Shown here in pieces: positions 33,795-46,499 of a stretch of 64,000 bases of DNA (positions are counted from its first letter, which is position 1; each line of letters begins with the position of its first letter). The stretch spans positions 29,865,399 to 29,929,398 of the forward strand of contig CM046311.1 of the NCBI GenBank assembly GCA_025267735.1. Direction: 5' to 3'. Under the pieces are notes generated by a model that saw nothing but the letters and a program-made list of their open reading frames with translations, searched no databases and was not told where the DNA came from. The translations under genes and the position numbers were made by a program. This stretch comes from Mactra quadrangularis. Lineage: Eukaryota > Mollusca > Bivalvia > Venerida > Mactridae.

Positions 33795-35520
33795 ATTTTT
33801 ACATGAAAATGAACACCATTTAGTCATTTTGAATTGGAATTTAGGAAAACATACATATAATTGTCACTAACAAGAATTAGTCAGTACAATTTTATGAAAA
33901 TTGGCTAAGAAAAAAAGATATTAGAAAATTCAACATGGCTGCCAGTCAACCATTTTGAATTTGACTTCAGAAAAATGCCAAGCACATCAACTTAAAAAAT
34001 AGGTATCTTCCTCAGTCTTTAGAAAAATTATGAAATCATTTGCTTTAAAAAAATCAGAATGGCTGCCAGGCAGCCATTTTCAATTCGAAAAATATCAGTA
34101 CATCAAATATAAAGCTCAAAAATAAGAATTTGATAAAAAATAGCAGAAAATTAGAGACTTCAGCAAGAAGAAATTGAGTGCAAAATTTCATCAAAATTGG
34201 TAATGAAATATAAGAATACTGTACAGTTATTAAAAGAAATAAATTCAAGATGGCTACCAGTCTGCCATTTTTAATTGGTGTCCAAAAGAAATCCATGTAC
34301 TAGTCAACTGTAACAATAAAGTCTTGTGTGCAAAATTTTGCTAAAACTGAGCAAGAAACGGCATACTTTACAGAAATTTAAATAAAAATTCAAGATGGCC
34401 ACCAGTCAGCCATTTTGAAAATAAATTTGTGATGAATGGTCATTCTTATCATCTGTAATAGTAAGACCTTGTATGCAAATTCTTTTCAAAACCTGTATAG
34501 AAATAAGCATAAAATACTGTTATTAAATTTAAAAAAAAAAGATTGCAGCTAGTCGGCCATTTTGAATTGGAATTGATATAAAGTGCATGTACATATCGTT
34601 TGTGAGAAAGTGAACTTGTGTGCAAAATTCTATCAAAATTGGATTAGAGGAAAATATGTTGAGAAAAAATCATACTATACAGTTATTTAATTATTTTTTT
34701 TTTGAATAATTCAAAATGGCCGAATTGTGGCCATCTTGAATTGGAATTCATATAAACTGCTAAACTCATCAACTGTAAGAATGTGAACTTGTGTGCAAAA
34801 ATTTTATTAAACAAGATATTAGAAAGACATGTGTGCACAATTTTGCAAAATTTGAGTAAGAAACAGCATACTATACAGTAATTTAAATATAAAATTCAAG
34901 ATGGCCATCAGTCAACCATATTGAATATAAAATTGTGAAAAAAGTCTTACTTATCAACTGTAATAGTGAGACCTTGTATGCAATTTTTTCTCAAAATCCA
35001 TATGGAAATAAGCATGCAATACTGTTATAATATTAAATAAAAAAAGTAAAGATGGCAGCCAGTCCGCCATTTTGAATTGGAATTGATATAAAGTGCATGT
35101 ACACATCAACTGTAAGAATTTGAACTTGTGTGCAAAATTCTATCAAAATTGGTTTAGAAAAAAATCTGTTGAGAAATAAGCATACTTACATTTATTAAAT
35201 TAAATTTAAAAAAAAATCAATATGGCCGCAAATCGGCCATTTTGAATTGGAATTGATATTAAGTGCATGTACACCATCAACTGTAAGAATTTGAACTTGT
35301 GTGCAAAATTGAATCAAAATTGGTTAAGAAAAAATCTGTTGAGAAATAAGCATACTTACAGTTATTAAATCAAATTTAAATAATTAAATCAAATTCAAAA
35401 TGGCCACAAGTTGAATTTGAATTATCATAAACTGCATTCACTCATCAACTGTAAGAATGTGAACTTGTGTGCAAAACTCTATCAATATTGGTTGAGTTAA
35501 ATATTTTAAACAAGTGAGAT
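33795..35520. repeat. Degenerate ~160-bp satellite, about 11 units
   Basis: Tandem units of ~125-195 bp each contain 'caagatggccgccagtcggc' and 'ccattttgaattggaatt', and most also contain 'gtgcatgtacacatcaactg' and 'gaacttgtgtgcaaaattct'. Cores lie near 33823, 33950, 34072, 34266, 34410, 34557, 34730, 34914, 35069, 35238 and 35405. Later units (34557 onwards) are the most alike, suggesting recent spread at that end. Confidence 0.8.
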
Positions 35521-35645
35521 ATGTTTCCATAGTTACATGAGTTTTGTATACACCATTAAATCATTGTATATAACAGCTTCTATTCAAATACATTAAGAAA
35601 TAAACATACTACAAATGTATTAATTTTTTGGGACAGACCACGCGA

Positions 35646-35718
35646 CCAACCAACCAACCAACCAACCAACCAACCAACCAACCAACCAACAAACAAACCA
35701 ACCAACCAACCAACCACC
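35646..35718. repeat. (AACC)n microsatellite
   Basis: About 18 units of aacc/ccaa with an 'aacaaacaaacc' interruption. It is followed by 'gtatacccccgaaaactttg', a small hairpin 'acccccg...cgggggt'. It gives rise to a spurious Trp/Gly/Leu/Val-rich frame. Confidence 0.9.
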
Positions 35719-35870
35719 AGGATGATTCCAGTATACCCCCGAAAACTTTGTTTGCGGGGGTATAATTATGGAACGAACTTTCACACAACATTCGAAACGC
35801 CGAATCATTATCGTGTTTAAAGTCATCAATTCTTGAACAGTTTCATATACCATTAGTACCCAAACACTAC

Positions 35871-36128
35871 TTTATCGGCCATAGAAAATGGTCAATTATA
35901 CACACAAGACTGCGTAATCAATGTAGTGATCTCCAGTTGGATCTATTTTTAAGCCATATATTTCAACAAACGACGTGTAGTTGCGGTTACGAATATGAAG
36001 ACGCCGAACACTTCCTTTTTAACTGTAGAAAATTTACATCACAGCAAATTAGATTATTCAGGAAACTTATTCAATTCCATCTATTGAGCACAAAGTTATC
36101 ATCTTCTTACAATTTTGAAGAATATTAA
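35871..36128 (+). pseudogene. LINE ORF2 terminal Cys-rich fragment
   Basis: Reads FIGHRKWSIIHTRLRNQCSD and TTCSCGYEYEDAEHFLFNC, the Cys-x-Cys-Gly...Glu-Asp-Ala-x-His-Phe-x-x-x-Cys pattern of LINE ORF2 C-termini. It ends at a TAA at 36126. A different LINE lineage from the fragment at 33336. Confidence 0.65.
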
Positions 36129-38620
36129 AAAATCTTCATATCAGCTGTACAAAATTACATAAAAAAATCTGGTAGATTTAAGAGTTGAGGTAGTTCATGT
36201 GTTGGTTAGTTATTTTTTATACCGTCTTCCCGGCTGACACTCGTGCATCACGAAAACAATCTTAATATAAATTTTCAACATGTTGTAATTTTTCCTATTT
36301 CATTTCAATACAGAATAAACCATAATATCCTAATTATGTAAACTTAACCGAACCACAATACAGTCAAAGTACAGCGTAAGTTATTGCCTTCAGTATTAGT
36401 CTGACGACATTTCATTCTTTCATGACATAATCATCTTTTATTTAAAAAAGAGAAACTGTATGGTACAGTTTTCTATATCTCATGAATAAATATGAAGCTG
36501 AAAGATTCTCGATAAAGCATTTATTTTTTAGACAGAGATGTTCTTTATTAAACAATGCCAGGTACCATGCAGTGATGGAAACGTAGTATTTCTATTATGA
36601 ACGTCTCGAAGCGACGTCATCGGAGCAAACAGTGCGATGTTGCCTATTTTTCATGTAAATAAGTTGTAACTATACCTTTAAAAGCAGAAAGGAACTAGAA
36701 AATCGACATAATAAGTTGTAACATGTTATAAAGGTATAAGCATACTAAAAACACCATTTTTTGTTTTTGCAGGTGGAGAAAGCCGCAACTATACACAATT
36801 TTGGACTTGTTTTAGTTCGCTTATGCGCGTCTTTTATCATAATATTGATACATTCATGACGCGAAGACGCGTTAGGGGGCGTAATGGCTCGTCAGGGGTT
36901 TTCAAATGATTAATAATTTGATAAAGATCGGACATCAAGTGCACCTATCAGCCTCAAGAATTTGAAATCATGTAGAGAAAAAATCCGTAATTTTTACGTT
37001 TGGTGACAGAAAAGTTGGTGGTTTTTTTTTAAAAAAAGATTGTCACTTAGAACGTCAAATATTGTAAAGTTTACATGACCTTCCATTGTTATAAATATAT
37101 CTAGGGTTGTCGCACCCGTTGCATAGTTGTTAAGTGCTGGATTTTGAAAATACAGGTCCCGAGTTTTATTCCAGGCCATGACATGAAGATTGCTATATTG
37201 AATAACGATTTTCCCCCGTAGAGGATGACATTGTCGGTTCATGTGGAAGTATAAGTGATTACTGATAATGAAAATGGTACAAGAAAGCTGGTAGGACGAG
37301 TCCGTCACCATACATTATCATATGATTATTGTCCGAGAACGTTTAACAGGGAAGATAACTCGCATTGTACTATTCTGTACCTTTGTATTTTAAAACAACT
37401 GGTTGCGTCCCTTTAACTGACAATTGAGCGAATGAAAAGTCATAGGCACTCGATACAAATTTTTGTTATAATATATTACATTAAGGCGTCTGATTTACGT
37501 TATAAACTTTCATAGACAATTTTCTTTAACACAGACTCTGTGAACTTCTGAGAAGAAACTAATATCTTCTCTAATATCTGTTAGCAACCATAGCAACACG
37601 TAACAGGATCTATAGATTCCAAATCAAGCGTGCTTACTGCGACACCATGGCCTATAATCTAATATTAAGTCAAGTCTATACAGGGATGGCTTCAGGATTT
37701 CATATAAAGGCTTCGACTAAACCGTATATTTGTGACACAATGTGGATTTTTTAATGTCAACGACTGAATGAGCTATTTCTTAGCAATATTTAAATAAATG
37801 CAAGCAGTTCTCAAACAAGAATTGTCTATAAAAAAGACAAACGGTGTTGAATCAGGAAACAAGCATGATATGTCAAAGTCCGTTAATGAAATTTCGGTGA
37901 AGTGCAATTAATTATTGCATTTCACAGAAAGTTTGTTTAAGTAAGCAAATCAGAAAATTATTTACAGTAGCTTATTTGCGATAACATAAGACATTGTTTG
38001 CATAAATATTTGTTTAGATTTCTCCCTAGAAGTTATCCTTAATGACATGTAATAACCACATTGCATTTCTGTTTTTCCTTTAATATGCCCCAAATTAAAT
38101 GGCTCAGCATCGTTGTCATAAATCTATAGCCATTTCATTGAATTTAGTGTGTATTGACTGCAATATTATTCATACAGAGTTTTAATTGAAATACTAACCA
38201 ATAGGTTCATACGCAGTAAGTACGCATTTTAAAGGCAAACACAACACATTGCTTTTTAACTAAATTCAAAATAGATTGTCTAAAATAAATAAACCTAAAT
38301 AATTGTTAATGGTTAAAAACAAATTACAATTTCAAAAATGTCCAAATTACTAGAAATTTTACAGAAACTGTTAATTTCATCAAAGAGAGATAATTTGTAT
38401 GCCCATGTATACTGATTGTTAAAGAAATTGTTTCAACGCAATGTCGCATATGAAGGGGAAATTTCTACAAAGTCATTTATCAACACCGTTAGTTTCATAT
38501 GAAGGCCAGTCATAAGATTCTTCCGATATGTGAAAATATATTAACTATAACCTGACTCACGTTCATTAAATTTATCAAATATGTAATGTTAGAATAAATA
38601 ACTTTTGGTAGGGCATTTCT
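36129..38620. other. No gene recognised; one degraded tRNA-like segment
   Basis: About 2.5 kb of AT-rich DNA. Near 37095-37180 'agttgttaagtgctgga' and 'ggtcccgagttttattcc' resemble decayed box A and box B of a tRNA-derived SINE, too weak to be a tRNA. Nothing else supported. Confidence 0.4.
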
Positions 38621-39019
38621 TCATTTGTAACGCTTACGAAAACAACACCGATTGTTTTTAAGTTTCAAATTCTGACGAACACGGAGACATGCTTTGTTTA
38701 GTTCTTGAGGCCTTTTTGCATTCGGAACACCTCGACCTTTTATGAATGAATTACCTCGGAAGGATTTGTGGGGGGTCTTCACTGAATGTTGTGATTTTAC
38801 TACCCACGCGAGGCGAAGTACGTAACGGTTACACAAAATAGTTCTTGTAGTACACACACAGATCTTTGTCTGAACATATTTATTTGTTTCATATTGAACT
38901 AAATATTGTTCATCGGTATCATTGAAATGTGTAATTTCAAATTTACGGACTAAAAACGAAACTTCAGTCATCGCCATAACGATCGTGTATTTGTTTACTT
39001 CAACACCACTTTTTTCCAA
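38621..39019 (-). CDS. Unassigned 132-codon ORF
   Basis: Opens MEKSGVEVNKYTIVMAMTEV and ends in a basic tail (CLRVRQNLKLKNNRCCFRKR). Middle words such as FNDTDEQYLVQYETNKYVQT look protein-like, and base composition is less AT-rich than the flanks. No domain recognised. It may be a single-exon gene, a first exon, or chance. A 'ccattttggaaaaaag' start context and lack of visible repeats nearby slightly favour a real exon. Confidence 0.3.
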   Translation of the reverse strand: MEKSGVEVNKYTIVMAMTEVSFLVRKFEITHFNDTDEQYLVQYETNKYVQTKICVCTTRTILCNRYVLRLAWVVKSQHSVKTPHKSFRGNSFIKGRGVPNAKRPQELNKACLRVRQNLKLKNNRCCFRKRYK

Positions 39020-39354
39020 AATGGCGCCTAAATATGTCCGAGGTTATTCGTAGCTAATGGCCGAGGAGGTCCGAATGGCCTATTGTGCTATTCTTAATCG
39101 ACATTAGGGGGCTTTTCTCCTGCATTGCCATAGATTTTTTTTTGCATTTGTCCAATAGAATGAGAGTTTACGTATAAATCGATATAGGGTAAATCCGAAG
39201 CCAGCTTAGACAGCTACGCCGAAAACGTATTTTATAACTTGTAATGTGAACGGCCATATAAATTAGTCATGCTCTTATTCGTAATTTTGATTCAGCAAGC
39301 TAGTGAACAGATATTAAATGGTACATCTCCTCTATATGTAATAATGCTTTGCTA

Positions 39355-39920
39355 TACATTGTATTGCATTGCATTGCATTGCATTGCATTGCATTGCATT
39401 GCATTGCATTGCTTTGCTTTGCTTTGCTTTGCTTTCATTGCATTGCATTGCATTGCATTGCATTGCATTGCATTGCTTTGCTTTGCTTTGCTTGCATTGC
39501 ATTGCATTGCATTGCATTGCATTGCATTGCATTGCATTGCATTGCATTGCATTGCATTGCATTGCATTGCATTGCATTGCATTGCATTGCATTGCATTGC
39601 ATTGCATTGCATTGCATTGTATTGTATTGTATTGTATTGTATTGTATTGTATTGTATTGTATTGTATTGTATTGTATTGTATTGTATTGTATTGTATTGT
39701 ATTGTATTGTATTGTATTGTATTGTATTGTATTGTATTGTATTGTATTGTATTGTATTGTATTGTATTGTATTGTATTGTATTGTATTGTATTGTATTGT
39801 ATTGTATTGTATTGTATTGTATTGTATTGTATTGTATTGTATTGTATTGTATTGTATTGTATTGTATTGTATTGTATTGTATTGTATTGTATTGTATTGT
39901 ATTGTATTGTATTGTATTGC
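39355..39920. repeat. (ATTGC)n-(ATTGT)n pentanucleotide array
   Basis: Two blocks: 39355-39615 of ATTGC units with short CTTTG islands, then 39616-39915 with 60 consecutive perfect ATTGT units. Because the unit has five bases and no stop, six long frames are open on both strands; none is a gene. Confidence 0.98.
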
Positions 39921-40172
39921 AGGGGATTCCAGCATCATATGTGCCCCAAACAGGATCATATAAGAACAATAGATTGTTTAAGTGAATAAATTTCAACCCA
40001 TACCTCAACTCGACAGTGTTGCATACCCAAACATATCAAAGAAAAAGGTAATAGCATTGCCAAAGAACACGTAGGAACTCAATAACCTTGCAGATTCATA
40101 ATCACATATAGTTTAATTAACAAGAATACGGCGAAATGCATGATTATTACTCAGATAAGAAGCATTTGACTA

Positions 40173-40438
40173 TGGTGACTGATTTATACGATGTTGTATT
40201 TTCGTTTCTTCGCTGCGAAGAAACAAAAAAAAACGAAAATACGATGACACGACAAGTCAATAGTTTTTCGAGTCTTTGTTTTGTTCCTTCATGGCGAAAA
40301 CACGCACACAGGACTAAATTAATACAACAATACGACAAATAACTGTGTCGTGTTTTCGCCTTACATCTGTCGCATCTTCGTCTTTTCGTTTCTTCGCGGC
40401 CAAGAAAGAAAAAACGAAATGGCATAAATCAGCCACCA
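40173..40438. mobile_element. TA-flanked foldback MITE, copy 2
   Basis: A 266-bp relative of 26877-27431: begins TGGTGACTGATTTATACGAT, ends ATGGCATAAATCAGCCACCA, with TA on each side (40171-40172, 40439-40440). Rich in 'acgacaa' and 'tttcgtttcttcgc' motifs. Confidence 0.8.
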
Positions 40439-40615
40439 TATTTGACAGTGACTTAATTATACAGTATTATATATTATATTATATTGTGAAGAAATTTTCA
40501 TCATGTTATATACAAATAATGAAACCTTGTGAAGTTTAAACTACATTAAGTCACATGACAATAACACTCAAACGAAGATGTATCCGATATTTAACTCTCA
40601 ATTCGAGACAACACT

Positions 40616-41600
40616 ATGAATATCACGAAACTGTGTGATAGTGAATTTTCTAAGAAAACGTCTACTAAACATGATTTCAAGACTCTTCAAGATCAATAGC
40701 GTCTGATATAACAAGTTCATCATCAACGTCTGTATCAAAGACTACTCATGAAACTGCATTAAAACTGTTAACGCAAGAATTAACAAGTTGGAAGGCAGCT
40801 CAAACAATGCTGAATCGAGATGTATGCAACTATTCGAACACTCATTCAAATCTTTCACGGCAGATCTTGGAAATCGACTGGATAAACTGATCTCTTGTTT
40901 GAAACCCATGGTCACGTCAAATAAAACTACACCAGTAGCTTCACTATCAGAATCAAATCAGCCAAATATTAGAACAAGCACCAACACCATACCTCTTAAT
41001 GAAAGGAGCCAATCAAAAGTCAACGATTATATAATCTACATTGACGAAAACAGTGACTCAATTTCTGTACAAGACGTTGTTGTGTATCATAAAACAAAAC
41101 ACATTACTTCGTCTGATAGATCATACAATAGGCAAAACCCTCAGAATATATCAATAACGAGATTCGAGCCTGTGAATTCTGCCTCAACATCCAAGAATAA
41201 GAGTGCTTTGGAAATTACCCAACAATTACCTGAGTCAAGGGAGATGAGCGATACTAGTGATAACAGTAATGAGTTTCTGAAACAAAGGTCGCGTAAAGGT
41301 CGTTTTAATGTAGCTTCGAGAAAGCGCTATAGATCATACGTTATTACGGGCATTCACGTAAACAGTGATCAGGACGATCTTAACGACTTTTTGACATTTG
41401 ATATGGACATAACGTTTAAATCAGCTAAGTTCTTGGAAACCGGTCGTACGGACTGCAGGGTTGCTCAATTGGTCGTTGATGATGAACAATCGCAATTGAT
41501 TGACAATGAGGTGAAATGGTCTGATGTTATATGGTGTCGTCCATGGATAGATCGTTCGGAATATGTTCAACGCTACGCAAAGGACAGTAATCGTGATTAA
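40616..41600 (+). pseudogene. LINE ORF1 protein, broken
   Basis: ATG at 40616 (MNITKLCDSEFSKKTST), a stop at ~40697, and a one-base frame change near 40765. Then an open frame to 41600 with a short heptad-like stretch (NARINKLEGSSNNAESRC), a Ser/Asn-rich linker, and a C-terminal domain starting YRSYVITGIHVNSDQDDL with an RRM-like or PHD-like look. It would bind LINE RNA. Assignment is mainly from its place before ORF2. Confidence 0.65.
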
Positions 41601-41624
41601 AACTCTACTCTTATGTAACTTAAA

Positions 41625-44600
41625 TTTGCTTCATATAATGCCACCGGAGTTACTACAGCCATACCTTACGTTATTAACTTGCTAAACAATGAACGTTTGT
41701 CAATACTAGGTATCTCAGAACATTGGCTATCGCACAATAATGCCGTGTGATCATGTGTTCGAATCTTACTTACTTTAACGGTCGTGTCATTGGCAAAGGC
41801 GGAGTTGCACTATTATGGCACTCATCGATTGATGAAAACATTGAAATAATCGATACTAATAGTGACAGAATAGCGGCAATTAGACTCAATTTGCAAAGCG
41901 TTAGTATAATTATATTCCAAGTATATTTACCGTCCGTGAACAATGGTTTGGAACTATATAAAAGTGTCATTGATCAACTTAGCGAGCTTTGCTCAGTCCA
42001 TTCACTAGACAACAACATACTGATTATGGGCGATATAAATGCAAACTTATCCGACGACAGTAGACGAGCTAGGGATTTATATGTGCTAAAGATGTGTAGA
42101 TCATTCAACTTATCAGTTATCACGGAATCGCCAATCTGTTCAAGCTCTTCACATACTTTCTATCTATATAATTGAGCGCCATCTACAAAAATTGACCATA
42201 TAATGCTGGACTCGGGCCTCAACCAAAGTATGTATCGTTGTTTTATACTGCCTGAGGCACCACTCAATATCTCAAAACACTTACCGGTACTTTAAGAATT
42301 ACGTATACATTGTGCTAAGGTGGAGGCGACTACATAAGACACTTTCAATAGAGTCTCGTACAAATGGAATGATAAAGCAAAAGTTAAAATGCACCAACAG
42401 AAACTGACTGGTTATCTTAACGAATCAAACATTGACTATAGCAATATTGACGAATCTTACTCGAAGAATGTCTCTTGCATTTCGTCTGCTGCAAGTTCGT
42501 GTTTGCAACAAAAGAGATTAAACGCGTTTCTGAAGCCTTACTGGTCGTCAAGCTTGAAGGAACTCCATGTTAAATTGAAACAATCCCATCTAGCATGGTG
42601 TTGGGCTAGAAAAAATAAAAACACCTTAGAGTATGCCACTTATAAAGCTCTAAAACGAGAATTTAGGCGTTCTTTACGTGCTGCTGCCCATGAGCACCAA
42701 CAATCTGAAATACGAAGATTCGACGAACTCAGTGAGTTTGATCAAAATTATTTTTGGAAATTGTTAAACTCGAAAAAGTCAAAATGTAAGAAACAAGGGT
42801 CTGAAATAAACTTTAACGATAAAAGGGAAACAGCTGTTGATGGTATTACTGTTACCTTACATAAGGGCAATGGAATATCGTTTAGCGATCCGGCCAGCTA
42901 CAGAGCCATCTCCTTACTTCCGGTAATATCTAAACTATTTGAAAAACTATAAATGAAACGTTTCGAGGATAGTTCATTAACGTCTCAAGTTAACAAACTA
43001 CAGCATGGCTTTCAAAAAGGTAAAAGTTGTAAAATGGCTTCATACATTCTACAGGAAGCACGTGACTACTGTGTTGAACGAGGTAGTCCGCTACATATCT
43101 GCTATATGGACGCTAAATCTGCATTCGATCTTGTATGGATAAACGGTCTATTATACAAACTACATGACATCGGCTTCCAGGGGAAAATTCTACGAATAAT
43201 TTCAAATTTATTTAGTGATTGCTCCAGCCGAGTACACTTGTCAGTACCATTTGCCATAGAACAGGGAACGAGACAAGGCTCCATTTGTGCCCCATTCTTC
43301 TATACAGTATTTATTGATGGTCTCCTCAAAACATTACATTCCAGTCCATATGGTCTACGTATCGGTAACTTGTGCCTTACGGCTCCAACACAAGCAGACG
43401 ACATAGTGTTGTTATCATTGTCAAGACGAGGTCTAAATGAACTGATTGAAATCTATGATAACTATTCACTCAAGTGGCGTTATCTATACAACGCAAGAAA
43501 ATGTGCAGCCTCTGTCCTTGATCGTAGAAATACTCGCAACAAAGCGGCACCTATCTATGGCGATCAAGTCATACAAGAAACTTATATGTATAAACATCTT
43601 GGTATTGTGCAATCGGCTTCAGTTAGCCAGCCAAATGACGTTGACTCAGTGAAACAAACTATAAGAGGAACTGTTATGTCCTTTACAAACAGGATTTACG
43701 GAGGTGATAATATAAATCCGAGCACGGCGATACAACTGTACAATACATGCGTCCTGCCACGTGCTCTATTTGGTTGTGAACTATGAAATGATATTCCAGA
43801 ATATAAAATGAAACAATTAGAAATTTCGCATCATTTTTAAATTAAACGCGCTCAGGGTCTTTCATCACTTACGCGTTCTGACATTGTCCTTGGGCTACTT
43901 GGTGCTCACAGTTTACGCGCTTATATCGATAAACAAAAACTGTTATTCTTTGGAGTACTTTGTAGAACCTCTGCTAGTGATATTTGTACTCAGTTGTTCA
44001 CACATAGACTTTTCCAGGCTATAAACAATAAATCTAGATTACTTGGTTTTATACCCGATATTTTGTCAATTATCGATACTTACGATCTAAAAGATTATCT
44101 TGATCATTTTTTATCAACTGGACTTTTCCCGCCAAAATTTGCATGGAAAAAGATTTGCATGCGTGCTATAAAAAGTGTGAAGAAAACAAGTGGTCAGATC
44201 GTCTTGAGCTCAGTACAGACTTCACTCTACGAGTATTTAGACGCTGTCACTTACAATTATGTGAATATACCCTATGGACTTTTGCTAAGACTAACCCACA
44301 TTGTCTTTCATCAGTGAAATTATTGATGTCTGTTTTATGCAGTCGTCCCTAAAATAATACTTGTCTTCGTTGTTTACAGCCATGCAGTATCGAGGTTGAG
44401 CTTAAGTTATTATATTGCCCATATACAAATGCAAAAACCTTGTTAGTAAAATATTTTGAGGACATTAGTGCTTTAAGCTGTTCCTTATCAACTCTGCTGT
44501 GTGGTTGTAGCAAGGAAGATATCTTTGCTTACATGCTTGGAAAATTAGACTGTAACTTTTGTAACTGTATTGACATTAATCTGTACCCAAGATACCTGTC

Positions 44601-44646
44601 TTTATGTCATGTTCTTTTTAGATCTGTTCTTTATGAAGATATTTAA
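41625..44646 (+). pseudogene. LINE ORF2 endonuclease-reverse transcriptase, broken
   Basis: Endonuclease words: LGISEHWLSH (Glu), GKGGVALLWHSSID and ILIMGDINANL (Asp-x-Asn). RT words: YRAISLLPVISKLFEKL, HICYMDAKSAFDLVWI, EQGTRQGSICAPFFYTVFID and the catalytic QADDIVLL (Gln replaces the usual Tyr/Phe before ADD). C-terminal words: VLPRALFGCEL and CLRCLQPCSIEVELKLLYC. Breaks include stops at ~41748, 42950 and 43784, frame changes around 44143-44317, and a probable internal deletion near 42810-42870 that removes sequence between a linker and the RT start. Confidence 0.82.
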
Positions 44647-45401
44647 TTTTTCTGTAACTATCATGTAAACTGATTTCCTTTGCGAATGGATTCGTTTTTG
44701 TTTCGCGCTATCCATTTGCTTCTTGGATTAATTCATTTACAACTGTATTTGTTACATTTTCAATTTATTGTACATAACATTTACTGTATTTCTACTTACA
44801 TACATGTACTTTTCTCTTATACTGTATTTATTCACTATGTATATATGTTTGTAATTACTATGTAAATCTCCAGAAAATAGAGGCAATAAATATATATATA
44901 TTGTAGTAAATATATCGATGTAAGGAGATAATACTTATTCAACTGGTACAATCATAGAACCAACCTCATAGACTTTTATAATCTTATGTCGACTAATGAC
45001 AGTCAAACTATCAAAAGACTTTCCAAATTTGTACATGAATTGATTATAAAAATTAACAGCTAATACATAGCCTCTTATTCTTGATATCAGCAATTCACAT
45101 GCAGTCTATTCACTTGTTGTTGTTCCAGCCAGCTACACTGTCTCTTTTATGTTCAATCGTACGTATTATTATTCTTATTTTGCTTTGTATTCTATGTTTG
45201 ACATAACTTAAATGTATATGACATAATTGCAATGTGCATGTTATGTATTATGGGCCGGAGGCCTTGAAATATTCAATAAATAAATTATTGTATTGTATTG
45301 AATTAATGACATTGTGATGTCATAAAAAGTATATACATATTAAATGGTAAATTTTTAGCCTACAGTTTTAACCTTGCTTTTAAAGTTTGATATTAAATAA
45401 T

Positions 45402-45442
45402 ATATTCTCTCTCTATATATACTATATATAGAGAGAGAATAT
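45402..45442. repeat. Perfect 41-bp palindrome
   Basis: Arms of 20 bp ('atattctctctctatata...') pair perfectly around c45422. AT-rich cruciform-forming sequence just outside the LINE; no terminator role is implied. Confidence 0.85.
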
Positions 45443-46499
45443 GGGGGATGTAAAAAGGCGACAGGAATTGGAATGTTGTAACAGAGTGTATTTTGAAACA
45501 ATGTTAACTGTAGGTAAAGTGAAATTACATGAATATCAGGTTTTGGCAAGACATTTGTTTTTGGTAAAAGGGACGCAACTATTAGATTACGAAAGTATAG
45601 AACAGTAAAATTCCCCCACCCGGTCTGACGTGTCTGTATTTTGTGTTTTCTCTCTATAACAAACATTTATCAACAGTTATATTTTAAATAATTACAGCGA
45701 TGGACCCTTCTTTGACTAGTTTCTAACCAACAATCACTAATCCTTCCGCGAGAAACCAACGACATCGTCCTTTACGGATGAAAGTCGATAGTACGATATC
45801 CATTTTTTCAAAAAAGGGTCTTGGCTGATTCCCAGTCGTACTTTGACACTTGAAAGTACTTCAGACAAAGCATGATAATGGCCGTGCCCGATTAATGAAT
45901 TATGTATTGGATAAGTGGACATTTCATAAAATAAAAGCTTAAATTAAAGGATATTTTTAGTTGTTCGGTTACATATATACTAAATTAAGTATCCGAAATT
46001 CTAACGGGCCTAATCCACGTCCGAATTGTGTTCCTTTCGAGATATGGTTTTGATAAATTGTTCGCAAAATATACTTTAAAATTAGAATAATCTACTTCGA
46101 ATGAACTATGTAGTATCGAACTCCTACTTAAGTTACAAACGTTACTCGTTAGTAAATGATCATCAGAAATTAAGAAAACGTAAACGGAAGTTTCTTTACC
46201 GGAATAATAAACTCAACTAAAACTGCAATTACTTTTTAAAAAATGAATAAAAATTACGAACATCTGTTTGGTTTGCATCCCTTCCTTATGAAAGGTCTCT
46301 GTATGAGTTGATTTAAATTGTAGATACTTTTAAATTACACTCGAGGTTAAACTTTACGTTAAATTGGTATAATACTTTAAGAGAGATAGTGTCGTTGTAG
46401 TCCTATCATGGCATAGCTGTCCAATTTACTGTCTTTGAACAGGCAAATATTTCTTGAACAAAGCTTCTAACCACATGATATAATCGCATTGTGAGAATG
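45443..46499. other. No gene recognised
   Basis: AT-rich DNA between the palindrome and the minisatellite. No motif found in the short frames at 45355-45666 and 45737-45922. Confidence 0.4.

Larger units (their letters stand above)
40616..45299 (+). mobile_element. Nearly full-length LINE, inactive
   Basis: Contains ORF1, an ORF2 with endonuclease, reverse transcriptase and Cys-rich end, then a 3' UTR ending 'ggccggaggccttgaaat', 'caataaataaatt' and a short TATTG tandem tail (45284-45299). Coding frames are interrupted in several places. The family is not certain; CR1/L2-like features predominate. Confidence 0.8.

Noticed and set aside
33795..35520. Coding gene in the satellite region
   Set aside because: Only short frames broken at each unit; the repeat unit explains the sequence.
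35609..35853. Trp/Gly/Leu/Val-rich minus-strand frames
   Set aside because: Produced by the (AACC)n microsatellite.
39269..40008. Six long overlapping open frames on both strands
   Set aside because: They are read-through of the ATTGC/ATTGT pentamer, which has no stop in any frame; proteins are pure five-residue repeats.
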